A stretch of DNA of 12,799 nt from DATEOR01 sp046733475 (GTDB taxonomy: Bacteria > Actinomycetota > Thermoleophilia > Gaiellales > Gaiellaceae): NCBI GenBank assembly GCA_046733475.1, contig JBKPPF010000022.1:1-12799 (forward strand). Direction: 5' to 3'. Both the position numbers and the translations under genes were made by a program. Positions 11,870 to 12,799 of this stretch are shown here, in pieces. The notes beneath the pieces were generated by a model. The model searched no databases. It saw only the letters and a list, made by a program, of their open reading frames with translations, and was not told where the DNA came from. Each line of letters begins with the position of its first letter. Within the stretch, counting starts at the first letter, position 1.

Positions 11870-12799
11870 CTAGCCCGTTTCGTCCTCGGCGCGTCGCCGG
11901 CGCAGGAAGCCTGTGCCCTTCTCCCGCGCCTCGGCGCGCTTTGCCTCCTTCTTGGCGGCCCGTTGCTCCTTCTGCTCGGCTGCCTTTTCCTTTGCGCCCT
12001 CGTAGGACTGGAGGACGAGCGACTTGCCGCCCGTCCACCCGAAGATGCAGACGACCAGGACGAGCGCGAATAGGACGTTCCACGCTGTCGTGATCAACTG
12101 CTGGGCGGTCGAGTAGTCGATCGTGACCGATTGCGGCACGTCGCAGCAGCTCGACAGGGCGAGCGCGTTGGTGGCCTGGGTGATGCCGACCGCGCCCGGG
12201 GTGATGGAGACGACGTTCGCGAGCGAGCCCGAGCCCGTCACCCACATGATCGACTCGAAGGTCACCGGGATCGTAAAGGCGGCGAGGAAGATCCCGATTA
12301 CCGCCAGCTTGCAGAGCCATGAGAAAAGCGATGGCAGGAACGCGCGCGTGAAGTAGCGCTTCGGCTGCGAAAGGATCACGCCGCCCTGCTTCGCCTGGTT
12401 CCAGAGCTTCTTCACCTGGCGCCAGAAGAGCCGGGCGAGGATGAGGACGAGCAGCACCACGCCGACCACGATGCCGATCACCAGCGCCGGGTGGTCCTTC
12501 TCGTTGCCGAGGTTCTCCGTGAACGAGCCCGGAACGGAGAGGAAGAGGTAGAGGTAGACGAACGTCCCGGCGATGGTGAAGAAGATCTTCTGCACGAGAT
12601 AGGCCGCGATCGCGCCGGCGAACGCGCACGAGGGGATGAGCGCCACGAACATGAGCAGCGTCACGAGCGTCCCGATGTTGGCCGGGAGGAAGTTGTTCAT
12701 CGCGACGCCGACGGCGTAGGCGGTGACGATGGGCGCGAACGAGACCTCGTCCCCGTAGGCCGCTCTGAGGATCCCGTAGTACGAAAGGCCGGCCAGGAC
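11870..12799 (-). CDS. LPG-synthase TM-region/AglD-type membrane protein (N-terminus outside window)
   Basis: The frame is open to the right edge, so 309 C-terminal residues are seen. The ATG at 12700 is probably internal: 33 codons before it read VLAGLSYYGILRAAYGDEVS and FAPIVTAYAVGVA, which continue the conserved family segment ending NNFLPANIGTLVTLLMFVAL. That N-LPA-G motif and the following GAIAAYLVQKIFFTIAGTFVYLYLFL helix are typical of the UPF0104/lysylphosphatidylglycerol-synthase transmembrane-region superfamily (relatives of AglD and the MprF flippase domain). About six further hydrophobic segments follow, with a pair of adjacent cysteines (SSCCDVP) in an extracytoplasmic-looking loop. 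The tail from about residue 265 is a highly charged Lys/Glu/Arg helix ending in RRRRAEDETG, probably cytosolic. Members move or modify lipid-linked compounds. It abuts the phosphodiesterase gene, suggesting the two act on the same envelope lipid. Confidence 0.85.
   Translation of the reverse strand, partial: VLAGLSYYGILRAAYGDEVSFAPIVTAYAVGVAMNNFLPANIGTLVTLLMFVALIPSCAFAGAIAAYLVQKIFFTIAGTFVYLYLFLSVPGSFTENLGNEKDHPALVIGIVVGVVLLVLILARLFWRQVKKLWNQAKQGGVILSQPKRYFTRAFLPSLFSWLCKLAVIGIFLAAFTIPVTFESIMWVTGSGSLANVVSITPGAVGITQATNALALSSCCDVPQSVTIDYSTAQQLITTAWNVLFALVLVVCIFGWTGGKSLVLQSYEGAKEKAAEQKEQRAAKKEAKRAEAREKGTGFLRRRRAEDETG

Noticed and set aside
9240..12629. Minus-strand frame open for 1129 codons across three genes
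   Set aside because: Only its last 213 codons (from ATG 9878) encode a recognisable protein. The rest is Arg/Gly/Pro-rich shadow translation of the phosphodiesterase and membrane protein genes, a normal result of high GC.

Overview
The window is dense, very GC-rich bacterial DNA with NTG starts (many GTG), 1-4 nt gene overlaps and short intergenic gaps. Several gene types are typical of Actinobacteria: a four-TM holin-like domain fused to a phosphodiesterase, a GAF-LuxR regulator, an LppX/LprG-like lipoprotein, and a small GWRV-type dimeric-barrel protein. A high-GC actinobacterium is the best guess, possibly a deep-branching lineage such as Thermoleophilia. That placement is an inference; no rRNA or marker gene is present.

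Region 1 (1-4688, + strand) is one tightly coupled operon, truncated at the left edge. It encodes two GT4 glycosyltransferases, a GmhA-type sedoheptulose-7-phosphate isomerase with all four zinc ligands, a bifunctional HldE heptose kinase/adenylyltransferase, and a GT9 heptosyltransferase-like enzyme. Successive genes overlap by 4, 4, 4 and 14 nt. Together they would make an activated heptose and transfer it, with other sugars, to a surface glycan or glycolipid. The heptose bisphosphate phosphatase and epimerase are not in the window.

Region 2 (4689-7490) is a small accessory block. It has an unrecognised 191-aa gene with a strong ribosome-binding site, a four-TM DUF6220-like membrane protein on the minus strand, and a divergent GAF-LuxR regulator overlapping a 110-aa dimeric alpha/beta-barrel-like gene. 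The 122-bp divergent gap holds a 20-bp palindrome placed exactly between two opposed promoter-like sequences. The regulator appears to be translated from a leaderless mRNA.

Region 3 (7490-9239) holds an LppX/LprG-like lipoprotein (minus), with a clear intrinsic terminator, divergent from a short Xre-like HTH protein (plus). An odd cluster of GGTCA/TGACC half-sites, including a perfect 15-bp palindrome, lies in the convergent gap. A short coding-like remnant lies at 9140-9247.

Region 4 (9240-12799, minus strand) is a three-gene run read from right to left. It begins with a multi-spanning membrane protein of the LPG-synthase TM/AglD type, open to the right window edge. Next comes a four-TM holin-like domain fused to an alkaline-phosphatase-superfamily phosphodiesterase, then a FAHD1-like fumarylacetoacetate hydrolase-fold enzyme. 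The genes abut or overlap by 1 nt, so they are probably one transcript.

I saw no tRNA, rRNA, CRISPR array, transposase or integrase.
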